Assembly: GCA_023265495.1 (NCBI GenBank)
Contig: JAHFTP010000093.1
Location: 1-6,815, forward strand
Direction: 5' to 3'
DNA length: 6,815 nucleotides
From: Chlamydiota bacterium
Lineage (GTDB): Bacteria > Chlamydiota > Chlamydiia > Chlamydiales > Rhabdochlamydiaceae
Every line of letters starts with the position of its first letter. The stretch's first letter is position 1. The notes under the pieces are model-generated. The model saw only the letters and a list, made by a program, of their open reading frames with translations. It ran no database searches and was not told where the DNA came from. Of this stretch, positions 6,447 to 6,815 are shown piece by piece. A program made the translations under genes and the position numbers.

Positions 6447-6815
6447 TTATTGAAAAAGTTCGTGAAAAAACTGCGCCATAGCGATCCAAGATCTCCGATC
6501 AGCTACTGCATTGTACACAGTGCCGGCACTTGGATCCTGCGCTATAGGATTGGTAAATGCATGCATCGTTCCTCCATACACATGGACTTGCCAATCCACC
6601 CGCTGCTCGCTCATTTCCTGTTCAAAAGCGAGCACCTCACTCGGGCGCACCATCGGGTCATCATGGCCGTGAAGGGCAAGCACCTTGGCGGCTATCTTTT
6701 CTTTTTTACCATACTCAGGAGCATGTAACAAACCATGGAAACTCACAGCACCGGCTAGAGAAACTCCAGCTCTTGCTAGGTCCAGCGCGCAGAGCCCACC
6801 AAAGCAGTACCCTAT
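6447..6815 (-). CDS. Dienelactone hydrolase family protein, C-terminal part (truncated by window edge)
   Basis: An alpha/beta hydrolase of the dienelactone hydrolase family, usually cytoplasmic. Family members hydrolyse lactones or esters, but the natural substrate here is unknown. The open frame runs off the window, so only the last 122 residues are present. All three catalytic positions are visible in this fragment: the nucleophile Cys4 in GYCFGG, the Asp at 53 in LHGHDDPMV, and the His at 85 in GGTMHAFTNP. The Cys nucleophile (not Ser) in GYCFGG is typical of true dienelactone hydrolases. The terminal stretch YNAVADRRSWIAMAQFF also matches the family. An apparent start at 6746 is an internal GTG and not the true start: the frame continues unbroken through the nucleophile motif to the window end. 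The gene ends 105 bp before the putative protease gene, on the same strand, with no evident terminator. Only the family assignment is certain. Confidence 0.93.
   Translation of the reverse strand: MGYCFGGLCALDLARAGVSLAGAVSFHGLLHAPEYGKKEKIAAKVLALHGHDDPMVRPSEVLAFEQEMSEQRVDWQVHVYGGTMHAFTNPIAQDPSAGTVYNAVADRRSWIAMAQFFHELFQ

Noticed and set aside
6450..6728. Forward-strand open frame opposite the dienelactone hydrolase
   Set aside because: It is the mirror of a frame with an intact catalytic triad and family motifs.

Overview
The window looks like chromosomal DNA of a member of the Chlamydiota, more likely an environmental or amoeba-associated lineage than Chlamydia itself. The main evidence is the 976-residue SecA. 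Its remodelled C-terminal motif-VI segment (RGRCARLGDPG), its long insertion around residues 240-370, and runs such as VPYDVQVLGAISMH, RQLLRAHLLMEKDIDYI and KHTLEYDDVMNKQR match my memory of chlamydial SecA almost word for word. The other genes have no equally clear family resemblance to Chlamydia, and no database search was possible.

Layout, left to right. A short reverse-strand gene for an exported coiled-coil protein (13-405) diverges from secA. They are separated by a 392-bp T-rich intergenic region (406-797) that must hold both promoters. secA (798-3728) is the only forward-strand gene. It converges, with only 24 bp between the stop codons, on a reverse-strand series filling the rest of the window: a Ser/Thr-rich, probably disordered orphan protein (3753-4340); a zinc-ribbon protein with two membrane helices (4511-5050); a 394-residue protein with a possible papain-like Cys/His/Asp triad (5157-6341); and the C-terminal 122 residues of a dienelactone hydrolase family enzyme, cut by the window edge (6447-6815).

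The reverse-strand genes are 105-170 bp apart. At least two of the gaps contain promoter-like sequence, so they are better read as separately transcribed single genes than as one operon. No shared pathway is evident. SecA is the Sec translocase motor and could export the signal-peptide protein encoded opposite it. The putative protease and the disordered protein have the look of lineage-specific accessory or effector genes placed beside a housekeeping gene. No tRNA, rRNA, CRISPR array, insertion sequence or clear intrinsic terminator was seen.

The item most worth following up is the 5157-6341 protein as a possible C58 (YopT/AvrPphB)-like cysteine protease.
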